From Paraburkholderia solitsugae (GTDB lineage Bacteria; Pseudomonadota; Gammaproteobacteria; Burkholderiales; Burkholderiaceae): a DNA stretch of 45,562 nt. Position 1 is the first letter of the stretch. The number at the start of each line of letters is the position of its first letter. This document shows, piece after piece, positions 24,940-33,972 of the stretch. The notes beneath the pieces were generated by a model. It was not told the origin of the DNA and ran no database searches. It saw only the letters and a list, made by a program, of their open reading frames with translations. The position numbers were made by a program, and so were the translations under genes. The stretch is from assembly GCF_013177695.1 (NCBI RefSeq), contig NZ_WOEY01000020.1, positions 1-45,562 on the forward strand, given 5' to 3'.

Positions 24940-25508
24940 GCGAGGAATATCGGTGACTGGCCGGACAGACGATAGACCGAGTGGCCATCGGCGTCCAGTA
25001 CAGCAGATGAATTGTTAAAAGTGTCCACATGTCGGAACCCTTTAGACGAATGCCGCCAGACCGCCCCGCCAGGCCGCGAGAATTGGAAGCATGTCGTTGA
25101 TTTATATGCTGTTTATATCTCATTAAAGAGAACAATTGCCGATACGGAGCGCTCCGCGCGGCCCTTTCAGCCCATCGACTGGCAGGTTCTCCACAAAGTT
25201 ATCCACAGGCCGTGGGACTCGTTGGAAGCGCTGCCGCGCCGCGCCGTGCGGGGCGCGCGACTTGCCGGGCGGGACGCCCGCGCGCTAGAGTGGCGGGTTC
25301 GACGGCATGCCGAACGCCCCGCAACGCTCGCCATGAGGGCACATTGGCGGCACACTGCGCGAGCGCGCCGCATACAGCCGCCGCTTCACCTGTTCGCTTC
25401 ACTTTTTTCGATTGTCCGGAGAACCGCGTTGATGCCTGCACCGCGTATTGCACCTGGCGCTTCCGCGCCGCCGCCCCGGCCTCTGTCGCCCGTCCTTGCG
25501 GCTTGCCG
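24940..25508. other. Intergenic region between divergent xseA and lpxK
   Basis: A 569-bp gap with no gene that I can support. An AT-rich part at about 25088-25140 (TTTATATG, TTTATATC) is the best place for promoters. A single perfect DnaA-box-like TTATCCACA is at 25199-25207. The stretch 25210-25500 is very GC-rich; frames open through it run into lpxK but lack a plausible start. The exbB/exbD genes that I recall upstream of lpxK in some relatives are not here. Confidence 0.5.
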
Positions 25509-26525
25509 ATGAGCGGACTGAAACACCGTCTCGAAGCACGCCTTGCGCGCGAGTGGCAACAGCGCGGCCGGCTTGCATGGGCTCTCACGCCCTTCGCATG
25601 CGTGTTCGGTGCGATTGCCGCCGCGCGTCGCGCCGCCTTCTCGTTCGGCTGGCTGAAATCCGTGCGCATTGGCGTGCCGGTGGTGGTGGTCGGCAACGTG
25701 ACCGTCGGCGGCACCGGCAAGACACCGACCGTCATCGCGCTGGTCGAAGCCTTGCGCGCCGCCGGCTTCAAGCCTGGCGTGGTGTCGCGTGGTTATGGCG
25801 CGCGCGTCAAAGGACCGACGCCGGTTCTCGCGACGTCGGCGGTGGGCGTCGGCGGCGACGAACCGCTGCTGATCGCGCGCCGCACCGGCGCGCCGGTGTG
25901 GGTCTGCCCGGATCGCGTCGCGGCCGCGCAGGCGCTGTGCGCCGCGCATCGCGAAGTCGACGTGATCGTCAGCGACGACGGCTTGCAGCACTACCGCCTT
26001 GCCCGCGACGCCGAACTCGTGGTGTTCGACCACCGGCTCGGCGGCAATGGTTTTCTGCTGCCGGCCGGCCCGCTGCGTGAGCCACTGTCGCGCCACCGCG
26101 ACGCGACGCTGATCAACGACCCGTACGCCCGCACGCTGCCCCCCTGGCCGAACACGTTCGCGCTGCAACTTGCGCCCGCCGACGCCTGGCATCTCGGCAA
26201 CCCAAGTCTGCGCCGTCCGCTCGCGCAATTCAGCGGCGATCGCGTGCTGGCTGCGGCCGGCATCGGTGCGCCGGAGCGTTTTTTCGCGACGCTGCGCGCG
26301 GCCGGTCTCACGCCCGCCACCCGCGCCTTGCCGGATCACTACGCGTTCGAGCGCAATCCTTTTGCGGACGTCGACGCGGACGCCATCCTGATAACCGAAA
26401 AGGATGCGGTAAAATTAGGGTCCTGGCACGACGCGCGCATCTGGGTAGTCCCTGTCGAAGCCGCGCTCGATCATCGCCTCATCGCTTTAGTTGTGGAGAA
26501 AGTCCGTGGACGCTCGCCTGCTTGA
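25509..26525 (+). CDS. lpxK: Tetraacyldisaccharide 4'-kinase
   Basis: A 338-residue inner-membrane-associated kinase that adds the 4'-phosphate to the lipid A precursor. An N-terminal hydrophobic helix (about 22-50) is followed by the Walker A loop [11 protein letters not shown] (62-72). [23 protein letters not shown] and [11 protein letters not shown], then the C-terminal PDHYAF and ITEKDAVKL segments, are all family marks. The ATG at 25509 gives the normal length; the frame is open further upstream without support. The 3' end overlaps the Trm112-like gene by 20 bp, and kdsB and adk follow: an envelope-synthesis cluster. Confidence 0.95.
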   Translation: MSGLKHRLEARLAREWQQRGRLAWALTPFACVFGAIAAARRAAFSFGWLKSVRIGVPVVVVGNVTVGGTGKTPTVIALVEALRAAGFKPGVVSRGYGARVKGPTPVLATSAVGVGGDEPLLIARRTGAPVWVCPDRVAAAQALCAAHREVDVIVSDDGLQHYRLARDAELVVFDHRLGGNGFLLPAGPLREPLSRHRDATLINDPYARTLPPWPNTFALQLAPADAWHLGNPSLRRPLAQFSGDRVLAAAGIGAPERFFATLRAAGLTPATRALPDHYAFERNPFADVDADAILITEKDAVKLGSWHDARIWVVPVEAALDHRLIALVVEKVRGRSPA

Positions 26526-26709
26526 AATTCTCGTCTGCCCGATCTGCAAGGGCCCGCTCAGCTACGACCGTGCTGCACAGGAACTGATCTGCAACGCGGA
26601 CAAGGTTGCCTATCCGATCCGCGACGGCATTCCCGTGATGCTGGTCGACGAAGCGCGTCAGACCGTGGAAGGCACGCCGGTCGATCTGAATCCGGGCTCC
26701 GTCGCCTGA
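26506..26709 (+). CDS. Trm112/YcaR family protein
   Basis: A 67-residue protein of the Trm112 family. It has [13 protein letters not shown] with two cysteines, then [22 protein letters not shown], the conserved core. In other organisms Trm112 activates methyltransferases; in bacteria the role is unclear, though the gene sits constantly between lpxK and kdsB. Translation most likely starts at the GTG at 26506, with GGAG upstream, inside the end of lpxK, so it is probably coupled to lpxK translation. Confidence 0.85.
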   Translation: MDARLLEILVCPICKGPLSYDRAAQELICNADKVAYPIRDGIPVMLVDEARQTVEGTPVDLNPGSVA

Positions 26710-26723
26710 GTCAGCTTTGCCCG

Positions 26724-26754
26724 ACGCGGGGGCGCGTTCTGCGCGCCCCCGCGT
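26724..26754 (+). terminator. Very GC-rich 13-bp hairpin after the Trm112-like gene
   Basis: The arms 26724-26736 and 26742-26754 pair perfectly over a 5-nt loop, and CCGAC/GTCGG just outside could extend the stem past a bulge. There is no T run after it, so it may slow or process the transcript rather than end it. kdsB begins 112 bp later. Confidence 0.45.
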
Positions 26755-26865
26755 GTCGGATCCGCAATTGCCGCCTTTGCCAGCTGCATTTGCCGTCTTT
26801 CCCATCAACGCCCGCGGTGCACTTGCGAGCGCTTTCTTCCGGTTTCATCGCCGCCCGTCCTTCCG

Positions 26866-27666
26866 ATGACCAACGCTAACGCCACCACTCCCCCGTTCAT
26901 CGCCGTCGTGCCGGCCCGGCTCGCCTCGACGCGTCTGCCCAACAAGCCGCTCGCCGACATCGGCGGCAAACCGATGGTGGTGCGGGTCGCCGAACGCGCG
27001 CGCGAATCGGGCGCGCAGCAGGTGCTGATCGCCTCCGACGCGCAAGCGGTGCTGGAGGTGGCCCGCGAACACGGTTTCGACGCCGTGCTGACGCGCGCCG
27101 ATCATCCGTCGGGCACCGACCGTCTCGCGGAAGTTGCGGCGCAGTTCGGCTGGAGCGACGACACGATCGTGGTGAACGTTCAGGGCGACGAGCCGCTGAT
27201 CGACCCGGCGCTCGTGTGCGGCGTGGCGTCGCACCTGGCTTCGAGCCGTGGATGCGCGATCGCCACCGCCGCACATCCGATCACCGACCCCGCGGAAATT
27301 TTCAATCCGAACGTCGTCAAGGTCGTGCTCGACGCGCGCGGCGTCGCGCTGTACTTCTCGCGCGCGCCGATTCCGTGGGCACGCGACGCGTATCAGCCGC
27401 ATTGGCCCGACGTGGCGTCAATGCCCACGCCACCGGCCCCCACAGTCGTCCATCGGCATATCGGCCTGTACGCGTATCGCGCCCAATTCCTGCGCACCTA
27501 TCCGAGTCTCCCGATCTCGCCGATCGAGCAGGTCGAAGCGCTCGAACAACTGCGTGCGATGTGGCACGGCGAGCGAATCGCGGTGCTCGTCACTCAGAAT
27601 GCGCCGCTGCCCGGCGTCGACACGCCCGCCGATCTCGCGCGCGTGCAGGCTTTATTCAGGGCTTGA
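26866..27666 (+). CDS. kdsB: 3-deoxy-manno-octulosonate cytidylyltransferase
   Basis: A 266-residue cytosolic enzyme that activates KDO with CTP for lipopolysaccharide inner-core synthesis. Visible motifs are [24 protein letters not shown] at the N-terminus (nucleotide binding), [23 protein letters not shown] and [12 protein letters not shown], and [12 protein letters not shown] near the end. The length is slightly above the common 245-255 because of a short extension and a Pro-rich insert near residue 190 (MPTPPAPT). No clear Shine-Dalgarno precedes the ATG. It lies between trm112 and adk, as expected in this order. Confidence 0.95.
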   Translation: MTNANATTPPFIAVVPARLASTRLPNKPLADIGGKPMVVRVAERARESGAQQVLIASDAQAVLEVAREHGFDAVLTRADHPSGTDRLAEVAAQFGWSDDTIVVNVQGDEPLIDPALVCGVASHLASSRGCAIATAAHPITDPAEIFNPNVVKVVLDARGVALYFSRAPIPWARDAYQPHWPDVASMPTPPAPTVVHRHIGLYAYRAQFLRTYPSLPISPIEQVEALEQLRAMWHGERIAVLVTQNAPLPGVDTPADLARVQALFRA

Positions 27667-27865
27667 GCGTAAAAACCCATGGCATAATCAGACGGATGTG
27701 CGCGCCTCCCATTAGGAGCGAGCGTCAGGGTTTGCCCCGGTCGCGCCGTATTTGTCTTGCAGCGCCGTCGTTGTCGACGTGCTGCGCGAGACGCGAAACG
27801 GCAGCCGATGCGGGTCCCTCGACGAATCGTGGGATGGCTGCAGCGCCGCCAAAGAATTCACATAG

Positions 27866-28546
<681 letters not shown>

Positions 28547-28570
28547 TCTCGCCTCTGCGTTTGCCGCTCG

Positions 28571-28599
28571 AAAAACCCGCCCATTCCGGCGGGTTTTTT
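28571..28599 (+). terminator. Rho-independent terminator of adk
   Basis: AAAACCCGCC (28572-28581) pairs with GGCGGGTTTT (28588-28597) over a 6-nt loop, running into a T-tract (28594-28599). It begins 25 bp after the adk stop. Confidence 0.9.
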
Positions 28600-28826
28600 G
28601 TTGCTCGCCACGTGGCGTGGCGAGCACGTTCCCGCGATCTCCGTTGTCCGCCAAGACTCGTATTAATTAGCCATCCGTAGCAGTTTGGCGGCGCTGTGGG
28701 TCTCCGACAGGCGCCCCATAGCGCCGTTGCCCCACTTCACTTTCCGCATTGCAGCACAGCCGTTACAATCGATCATCGAGAAAATATTCGATCTAGACAT
28801 TACTGAACTGAAGCAAAGGAGAAGAC

Positions 28827-29585
28827 ATGGAGATTCGTGACAACGTATTCCTGATCACCGGCGGTGCATCGGGCCTCGGCGCGGCCACAGCGCGCCTTTT
28901 CGTCGAGAACGGCGGCAAGGTGGTACTCGCCGATCTGAATGTCGACGCAGGTGAAGCGCTCGCGAAGGAACTCGGCGGCGTGTTCGTCAAGTGCGACGTG
29001 AGCCGCGAAGACGACGCTACGCAAGCCGTCGAAGCCGCCACGAAGCTCGGCACGCTACGCGGCCTCGTCAATTGCGCGGGCGTTGCGCCCGCCATCAAGA
29101 CGGTCGGCAAGGACGGCCCGCATCCGCTCGAGTCGTTCGCGCGCACCATCTCCATCAATCTGATCGGCACCTTCAACATGATCCGGCTCGCCGCCGCGGC
29201 GATGTCGAAGAACGAGCCGAATGCGAATGGCGAGCGTGGCGTGATCATCAACACGGCATCGGTGGCCGCGTTTGACGGCCAGATCGGTCAGGCCGCTTAT
29301 GCTGCGTCCAAGAGCGGCGTGGTCGGTATGACGCTGCCGATCGCACGCGACCTCTCGCGCAACGCGATCCGTGTCATGACGATTGCACCGGGCATCTTCG
29401 AAACGCCGATGCTGCTCGGCATGCCGCAGGAAGTGCAGGACGCGCTCGGTGCAATGGTGCCGTTCCCGCCGCGCCTCGGCAAACCGGCAGAGTACGCGAT
29501 GCTGGCTAAGCAGATCTTCGACAATCCGATGCTCAACGGCGAAGTGATTCGTCTCGACGGCGCGATCCGGATGCAGCCGAAGTAA
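28827..29585 (+). CDS. Short-chain dehydrogenase, 3-hydroxyacyl-CoA dehydrogenase type II-like
   Basis: A 252-residue NAD-dependent SDR. The cofactor loop is TGGASGLG (11-18), NCAG follows at 82-85, and the catalytic set is Asn111, Ser145, Tyr158 and Lys162 (YAASK). The sequence resembles HSD10-type enzymes, with [30 protein letters not shown] and [14 protein letters not shown]. That group oxidises 3-hydroxyacyl-CoAs or branched-chain intermediates in the cytosol. AAGGAGA precedes the ATG. No acyl-CoA dehydrogenase or thiolase neighbours are present, so the pathway cannot be named. Confidence 0.9.
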   Translation: MEIRDNVFLITGGASGLGAATARLFVENGGKVVLADLNVDAGEALAKELGGVFVKCDVSREDDATQAVEAATKLGTLRGLVNCAGVAPAIKTVGKDGPHPLESFARTISINLIGTFNMIRLAAAAMSKNEPNANGERGVIINTASVAAFDGQIGQAAYAASKSGVVGMTLPIARDLSRNAIRVMTIAPGIFETPMLLGMPQEVQDALGAMVPFPPRLGKPAEYAMLAKQIFDNPMLNGEVIRLDGAIRMQPK

Positions 29586-29628
29586 CGATGTATCCCGCGC
29601 GCCGCTTGACGCGGCCGTGCCAATAAAA

Positions 29629-29659
29629 AACGCCTGCGCATGAGTCATGTGCAGGCGTT
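29629..29659. terminator. Bidirectional terminator between convergent genes
   Basis: AACGCCTGC (29629-29637) pairs with GCAGGCGTT (29651-29659); three more pairs inside are possible with one mismatch. AAAAAA precedes the stem and TTCTGTTTT follows, giving T-rich tails on both strands. It serves the SDR gene (plus) and the SirB1-like gene (minus). Confidence 0.75.
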
Positions 29660-29688
29660 CTGTTTTGACCGGCAGGCTGGAAGCGCTC

Positions 29689-30531
29689 TCAGTCGCGGTC
29701 GTCGTACTGGGTGCGTTGACGCAGTTCATGCAACTGCGACTCCACCACCGTCGCGTCCTCGGCATCCGGCCGGTCACCGAGATATCGTTCGAGATCCTCG
29801 AGCGCCGGGCGCAGATAATCGAGCCGCGCATAGGCGAAACCGCGATCGCGCACTTCTTCGATACTGTCGGGCAGCAAAATCACGAGACGCTGCTGCACCG
29901 CCAGCAGACGCTGCCAGCGTTCCGTCTGAAGATAAGTGGACTTCAGATTGCGCAGCATGCGAGCGATGATCTCGCGGCGCGTGGCCGGTTGCAGCAACAT
30001 GCGCAGCGCCCTGCTGACCGACTCGCCCGCCGACGCCACATACGGCTCCAGCATGTCCACCATCTGCGATTCAGACAACGAATGCCCGCTGGTCGGATCG
30101 AGCATGACGTCGCCATCCGGCGTCGTGACGCGCAACAGGAAGTGGCCCGGAAACGACACGCCGCGCGCCGGAATGCCGATCTGCTCGGCCATCTCCAGAT
30201 ACAGCACCGCCAGCGAAATCGGAATGCCGCGGCGCCGCTTGAGCACCACATTCAGATGGCTGTTGTCGGGATCGTAATAATCGTTGAGGTTGCTGGCGAA
30301 ACCCAGTTCACGGAAGAAGAACCGGTTCAGAATGCCGACCTTCTGCCTGATGTCGGCATCGTCCGGCATGCGGCGCTGCAAACGCACGACCAACTCGTCG
30401 ATCTCGGCCAGCGTGCCTTGCAAATCGAGATCGGGATAAGCGTCCTGCGCGAGCGAGAGCGCCGCCTCGGTCAGCGGCAGGCTGTCATCTTCGGCAACCA
30501 GCGTGCTGAAATAGTCGAGAACTCGCGTCAT
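29689..30531 (-). CDS. SirB1/YchA family protein (transglutaminase-like plus TPR)
   Basis: A 280-residue cytosolic protein of the SirB1 family. The middle (about 95-140) has the transglutaminase-like core GIPISLAVLYLEMAEQIGIPARGVSFPGHFLLR; the C-terminal part (about 190-270) is helical with TPR-like repeats. No catalytic Cys appears at the usual place, so enzyme activity is doubtful. The biochemical role is unknown; the E. coli homologue gene lies beside prfA/hemK and kdsA. The ATG at 30531 begins only 5 bp after the murJ stop, so it is likely expressed with murJ. Confidence 0.85.
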   Translation of the reverse strand: MTRVLDYFSTLVAEDDSLPLTEAALSLAQDAYPDLDLQGTLAEIDELVVRLQRRMPDDADIRQKVGILNRFFFRELGFASNLNDYYDPDNSHLNVVLKRRRGIPISLAVLYLEMAEQIGIPARGVSFPGHFLLRVTTPDGDVMLDPTSGHSLSESQMVDMLEPYVASAGESVSRALRMLLQPATRREIIARMLRNLKSTYLQTERWQRLLAVQQRLVILLPDSIEEVRDRGFAYARLDYLRPALEDLERYLGDRPDAEDATVVESQLHELRQRTQYDDRD

Positions 30532-30536
30532 CGTGA

Positions 30537-32087
30537 TCACTTCACTCGCCTTTTGAAATACGCGTACTTGAAGCCCATCAGCCAAAGCATACCGAAATAT
30601 AGCGCGGCAAACAGAACGAGGCACGCCCCCAACAACACGATGCGGTCGACCGGCCGGCTATGCATACCGATCCAGTCGAAGCTGATCGCAAGCCAATGCA
30701 TCGTGCCGGCCAGCACCAGGCAGGCGCCGAGCAACTGCACAAAGAACTTCAGCCAGCCCTTCGACGGCATGTAGATGCCGCGCTTGCGCAGGCCGAGGAA
30801 CAGGAACAGCGCATTGACGCAAGCGCCAAGCCCGACGCTCAGCGTGAGGCCCGCATGCGCGAAAATCGGCACGAACAGGTAGTTGCTCAACTGCGTGACG
30901 ATCAGCACGCCGACGCCGATCTTCACCGGCGTCTTGATGTCCTGCTTCGCGTAAAAACCGGGCGCGAGGATCTTGATGAGAATCAGACCGATCAGGCCGA
31001 TGCCGTAGGCCGACAGCGCACGGCCAACCATGACCACCGAGTTGCCGTCGAACTTGCCGTAGTGAAACAGCGTCGCGGTGAGCGGCTGGGCGAAGAAAAA
31101 CAGCGCGACGGCGCTCGGCGCGGCCAGCAGGAAGGTGACGCGCAAACCCCAGTCGAGCAGCGACGAATACTCGTGCGGGTCGGCGTCGACGTGCGCCTTC
31201 GACAGGCTCGGCAGCAGGATCGTGCCGAGCGCGACGCCGAGCAGCGCGGTCGGAAACTCCATCAGCCGGTCGGCGTAGTTGATCCAGGAGACGGCGCCCG
31301 GACCGATGCGCGACGCAATATTGGTGTTGATGATCAGGCTGATCTGCGCGACTGACACGGCGAACATCGCCGGCACCATCTTCGACAGCACCCGCTTCAC
31401 GCCGCGGTGCGCGAGCGCCTTCAGCGGATTCAGGCCGATGCGCGGCAGCATGTCGATCTTCTTCAGACCCGGCAGTTGCACGATGAATTGCAGCACACCG
31501 CCGGCGATCACCGCCCACGCGAGCGCATAAACCGGCGTTTGCAGGCGCGGCGCGACAAACACCGCCGCGGCGATGAAGGCGACATTCAGCAGCACCGGCG
31601 CGAACGCAGGCAGCGAAAAGTTCTTGTACGTATTCAGCACGCCGGACGCCAGCGACGTCAGCGAGATGAAAATGATGTACGGGAACATGATGCGCGTCAT
31701 CGTGACCGCGAGCGCGTACGCCTGGCCTTCATGCGCGAGCCCTGACGCGACAATGAACACCACGCCCGACGCCCCCACCACGCCGATCAGCGAGAGAATC
31801 GCGAGCGCCCAGGCAAGCACGGTCGACGTGGCGTCGACGAGCGCCTTGGTGGCGTCGTGTCCTTGCTGGTTCTTGAACTCGGCGAGGATCGGCACGAAGG
31901 CCTGCGAGAACGCCCCCTCGGCGGAGATGCGGCGCAGCAGGTTCGGAATGCGGAAGGCGACGTAGAACGCGTCAGTATATTGACTGGCACCGAACGCGCG
32001 GGCGATCAGCGTTTCGCGGGCCAGTCCGGTCACGCGCGACAGCAGCGTGAAGCCGCTGACCGTCAGCAGGGCTCGGAATAGATTCAT
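30537..32087 (-). CDS. murJ: Lipid II flippase MurJ (MviN)
   Basis: A 516-residue inner-membrane protein of the MOP superfamily that moves lipid II across the membrane for peptidoglycan synthesis. It has about 14 hydrophobic spans. Family marks are SGFTLLSRVTGLARETLIARAFGAS, FRIPNLLRRISAEGAFSQAFVPILAEF, the Arg-rich loop residues and INYADRLMEFPTALLGVALGTILLPSLS. The ATG at 32087 fits the family start. A perfect TATAAT on the minus strand (32102-32097) lies only 9 bp before this ATG and there is no Shine-Dalgarno, so a nearly leaderless mRNA is possible. It diverges from rpsT across 600 bp. Confidence 0.95.
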   Translation of the reverse strand: MNLFRALLTVSGFTLLSRVTGLARETLIARAFGASQYTDAFYVAFRIPNLLRRISAEGAFSQAFVPILAEFKNQQGHDATKALVDATSTVLAWALAILSLIGVVGASGVVFIVASGLAHEGQAYALAVTMTRIMFPYIIFISLTSLASGVLNTYKNFSLPAFAPVLLNVAFIAAAVFVAPRLQTPVYALAWAVIAGGVLQFIVQLPGLKKIDMLPRIGLNPLKALAHRGVKRVLSKMVPAMFAVSVAQISLIINTNIASRIGPGAVSWINYADRLMEFPTALLGVALGTILLPSLSKAHVDADPHEYSSLLDWGLRVTFLLAAPSAVALFFFAQPLTATLFHYGKFDGNSVVMVGRALSAYGIGLIGLILIKILAPGFYAKQDIKTPVKIGVGVLIVTQLSNYLFVPIFAHAGLTLSVGLGACVNALFLFLGLRKRGIYMPSKGWLKFFVQLLGACLVLAGTMHWLAISFDWIGMHSRPVDRIVLLGACLVLFAALYFGMLWLMGFKYAYFKRRVK

Positions 32088-32340
32088 GGGGCGCTTATTA
32101 TACGGGTGCCGCAGGTGCGGACGACGAGCCGGAACGCGAATCGGACCGATTTGTCGCGCAGACGTTCGGTCGAATGGGCGGATCAGGCCGTTTTTTGTTG
32201 CTTGCCCTGGGCTCCGCGAGCCGCACGCTCCTCGGCCACTCACCCGTCGCGACGGCACCGAGACACTCGCGAACCGCTGAAACCGACAGAATCCAGCGCG
32301 ATGCGCGGCAGCCCGCCCTATCAGGATTGGCGATTCCCCG

Positions 32341-32370
32341 TTGCCACGTGCCTGATTTTGTTGCTATAAT
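32341..32370 (+). promoter_or_regulatory. Sigma-70-type promoter of rpsT
   Basis: TTGCCA (32341-32346) is followed by 18 bp and a perfect TATAAT (32365-32370). Transcription would start near 32377, giving a leader of about 310 nt before the rpsT ATG. Confidence 0.65.
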
Positions 32371-32593
32371 CGCCGGTTTCGAAGCTCGCTCAATTTTCGG
32401 ACGGGTTTTCGGATGGCTTCCGGATGAGAATCGGGCACAGATTCGGGCACGCCGCAGTAAGCGGGCGCAAGCCGGGCGCGAGCATCGCTCAAGCGGCACG
32501 CAAGCTGTATCGGCGCGCCAACCAGCCTCGAAAAACACCGGAACACGGGCCCGCCTTCGCGTAGGCCGATCGATTTTTTCGACACTTTTTGCG

Positions 32594-32617
32594 CTCTTGG
32601 GCAATCGCTTCCAAGAG
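32594..32617 (+). promoter_or_regulatory. Hairpin in the rpsT leader
   Basis: CTCTTGG (32594-32600) pairs with CCAAGAG (32611-32617) over a 10-nt loop, just after a TTTTT run (32586-32590) and 70 nt before the rpsT start. It may contribute to leader folding or S20 feedback control; this is inference. Confidence 0.4.
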
Positions 32618-32687
32618 TTCGATCTAAAAGCAGCACCTACCACTTGAAGGTCAGGTACTGGAAACAGGAACAGGATAAGGAACCGTC

Positions 32688-32966
32688 ATGGCTAACACCG
32701 CACAAGCACGCAAGCGCGCCCGCCAGGCCGCCAAGGCTAACTCGCACAACTCGGCACTGCGCTCGAAGTTCCGCACGGCTATCAAGGCTGTCCGCAAGGC
32801 AATCGAAGCCGGCGACAAGGCTAAGGCCGTTGAGATCTTCCAGGCATCGTCGAAGACCATCGACATCATCGCCGACAAGAAAATCGTTCACAAGAACAAG
32901 GCAGCTCGCAACAAGAGCCGTCTCGCTGCAGCCCTCAAGGGTCTGCAAGCGCCCGCAGCGCAGTAA
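32688..32966 (+). CDS. rpsT: 30S ribosomal protein S20
   Basis: A 92-residue, highly basic ribosomal protein that binds 16S rRNA early in 30S assembly. [40 protein letters not shown] and [15 protein letters not shown] are typical. AAGGAA lies upstream of the ATG; unlike E. coli, which uses UUG, the start codon is AUG. Codon choice is biased (AAG, GCT/GCA), as expected of a highly expressed gene. Two hairpins with TTCG loops follow it. Confidence 0.97.
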   Translation: MANTAQARKRARQAAKANSHNSALRSKFRTAIKAVRKAIEAGDKAKAVEIFQASSKTIDIIADKKIVHKNKAARNKSRLAAALKGLQAPAAQ

Positions 32967-32973
32967 ATTCGGT

Positions 32974-33041
32974 CAGCCCGCTTCGGTGGGCTACCTCCTG
33001 TTTCCGCTGCAACAGAAAGGCTCGCTTCGGCGGGCTTTTTT
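32974..33041 (+). terminator. Two TTCG-loop hairpins ending rpsT, the second with T-tract
   Basis: AGCCCGC-TTCG-GTGGGCT at about 32976-32993 is a 7-bp stem with one wobble pair. The second stem (33016-33025 with 33030-33039, TTCG loop, wobbles allowed) runs into TTTTTT (33036-33041) and is the actual terminator. Confidence 0.8.
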
Positions 33042-33135
33042 GCTTGGAACTGGCTGATCCGCACCGTACCGCGCGACTTGTCGCGTCGCGCTTGTCATTG
33101 GCGGAATGCCGACCGAGGCCTCGCCTCAGCCATAA

Positions 33136-33160
33136 AAAAACCCGCTGCTTGCGGGTTTTT
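33136..33160. terminator. Bidirectional terminator between rpsT and the DUF3579 gene
   Basis: AAAAACCCGC (33136-33145) pairs perfectly with GCGGGTTTTT (33151-33160) over 5 nt. T runs occur on both strands. It mainly serves the minus-strand DUF3579 gene, whose stop is 35 bp away. Confidence 0.85.
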
Positions 33161-33194
33161 TACTTTTTGCCGATCCAACTCTGACTGGCTTGCG

Positions 33195-33542
33195 CTACAG
33201 CACGTGCTTTTTTTCTTGCGGCGTAGCATGCTCAAGTTCCAATTCGCACGCCTCGGTCACAAGGAGGTCATTGTCTTTCGCGAAGTTCAGGACGAAGTCG
33301 AAGGCCATCGGCTCGATGTCGCGCAAGCGCGAATCGAGAATCACGCATTTGAGGTCGCCGATCAAGGTGGGCCGGACGTACAACGAGTACTGCAGATAAG
33401 CGTTCGGCCCCCTGCCGCCCGCCCTGGGCCCGAAACATGACATCACGCCTGCGAGCCGCTCCGACCAGTCGCTCGGCCGAAATTTTTTCCCGTTCGACGT
33501 GATGCCCTGAATGAAATATTCGGTTGGAGCTGCTTCGGCCAT
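33195..33542 (-). CDS. DUF3579 domain protein
   Basis: A 115-residue protein that matches DUF3579: EYFIQGITSNGKKFRPSDWSERLAGVMSCFGP, YLQYSLYVRPTLIGDLKCVILDSRLRDIEPMAFDFVLNFAKDNDL. The family is restricted to betaproteobacteria and relatives, and its function is unknown. It is soluble, with no signal or span. It diverges from argF, a placement I know from Burkholderiaceae, so a link to arginine metabolism is possible but unproven. Confidence 0.85.
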   Translation of the reverse strand: MAEAAPTEYFIQGITSNGKKFRPSDWSERLAGVMSCFGPRAGGRGPNAYLQYSLYVRPTLIGDLKCVILDSRLRDIEPMAFDFVLNFAKDNDLLVTEACELELEHATPQEKKHVL

Positions 33543-33972
33543 GTAGGAATACCTGTGTGACTGCCCAGCGGGATGACGGCAAAGCTGACTGCAAAGCGGC
33601 TTTGGGATGCCTGAACACGTCGACCACGCCTGAATGGCGAACTGCGCCGCCAGAAAGGGCCGGACAAGCCGCCTCGGCGCTCATCATGACGGCGCACCGC
33701 GAGGAAACTTTCCGGAGCGCGCGAGCCGTGTCCCGCAAGCTCAATACCGGCCTGCTGGGCTTAGGGATAACCGGCAGATTATAGCGCAGCGGACCTTTTT
33801 CCGCAGCGCACACAAGCCTCGTTTGAGGGTTGCGAAAGGCTTTCAGACAGCTTGGCCAGCCTTTTGGCCGACTCGTCAAACCAGGCAAAATCCTTTATGC
33901 TGCATTGAGTTACCACAAACGACGGCGGCGCCGTCCGGCAATCCTGCCGGGTGAGACCGCCGTATTTGTTTC
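33543..33972. other. Divergent region between the DUF3579 gene and argF
   Basis: 430 bp with no supported gene. On the minus strand a TATAAT (33783-33778) could serve the DUF3579 gene but has no good -35. The last 50 bp before argF fold into nested hairpins (33922-33963), listed separately. A palindromic arginine-repressor box is not obvious by eye. Confidence 0.45.
33922..33963 (+). promoter_or_regulatory. Nested hairpins in the argF leader
   Basis: An outer stem ACGGCGG (33922-33928) with CCGCCGT (33957-33963) encloses an inner perfect stem CCGGCA (33935-33940) with TGCCGG (33945-33950). The outer stem ends 9 nt before the argF ATG, where no Shine-Dalgarno is seen, so folding may set translation efficiency. 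Confidence 0.5.

Larger units (their letters stand above)
32088..32687. other. Divergent region between murJ and rpsT with long rpsT leader
   Basis: A 600-bp gap without a supported gene. It holds the murJ -10-like TATAAT at its left end, the rpsT promoter at 32341-32370 and a leader of about 310 nt with a hairpin at 32594-32617. Two overlapping open frames on opposite strands are GC-driven and not convincing. Confidence 0.55.

Noticed and set aside
25199..25207. Perfect DnaA box TTATCCACA between xseA and lpxK, hinting at an origin
   Set aside because: It is a single box. No cluster of boxes, no AT-rich unwinding region of the right kind and no dnaA, dnaN or rpmH nearby. One 9-mer of this kind is expected by chance in a window of this size about one time in three.
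32098..32647. Overlapping open frames on both strands between murJ and rpsT
   Set aside because: They span the rpsT promoter and leader, are rich in Arg and Ala, and neither has a credible start. A noncoding leader explains the region better.
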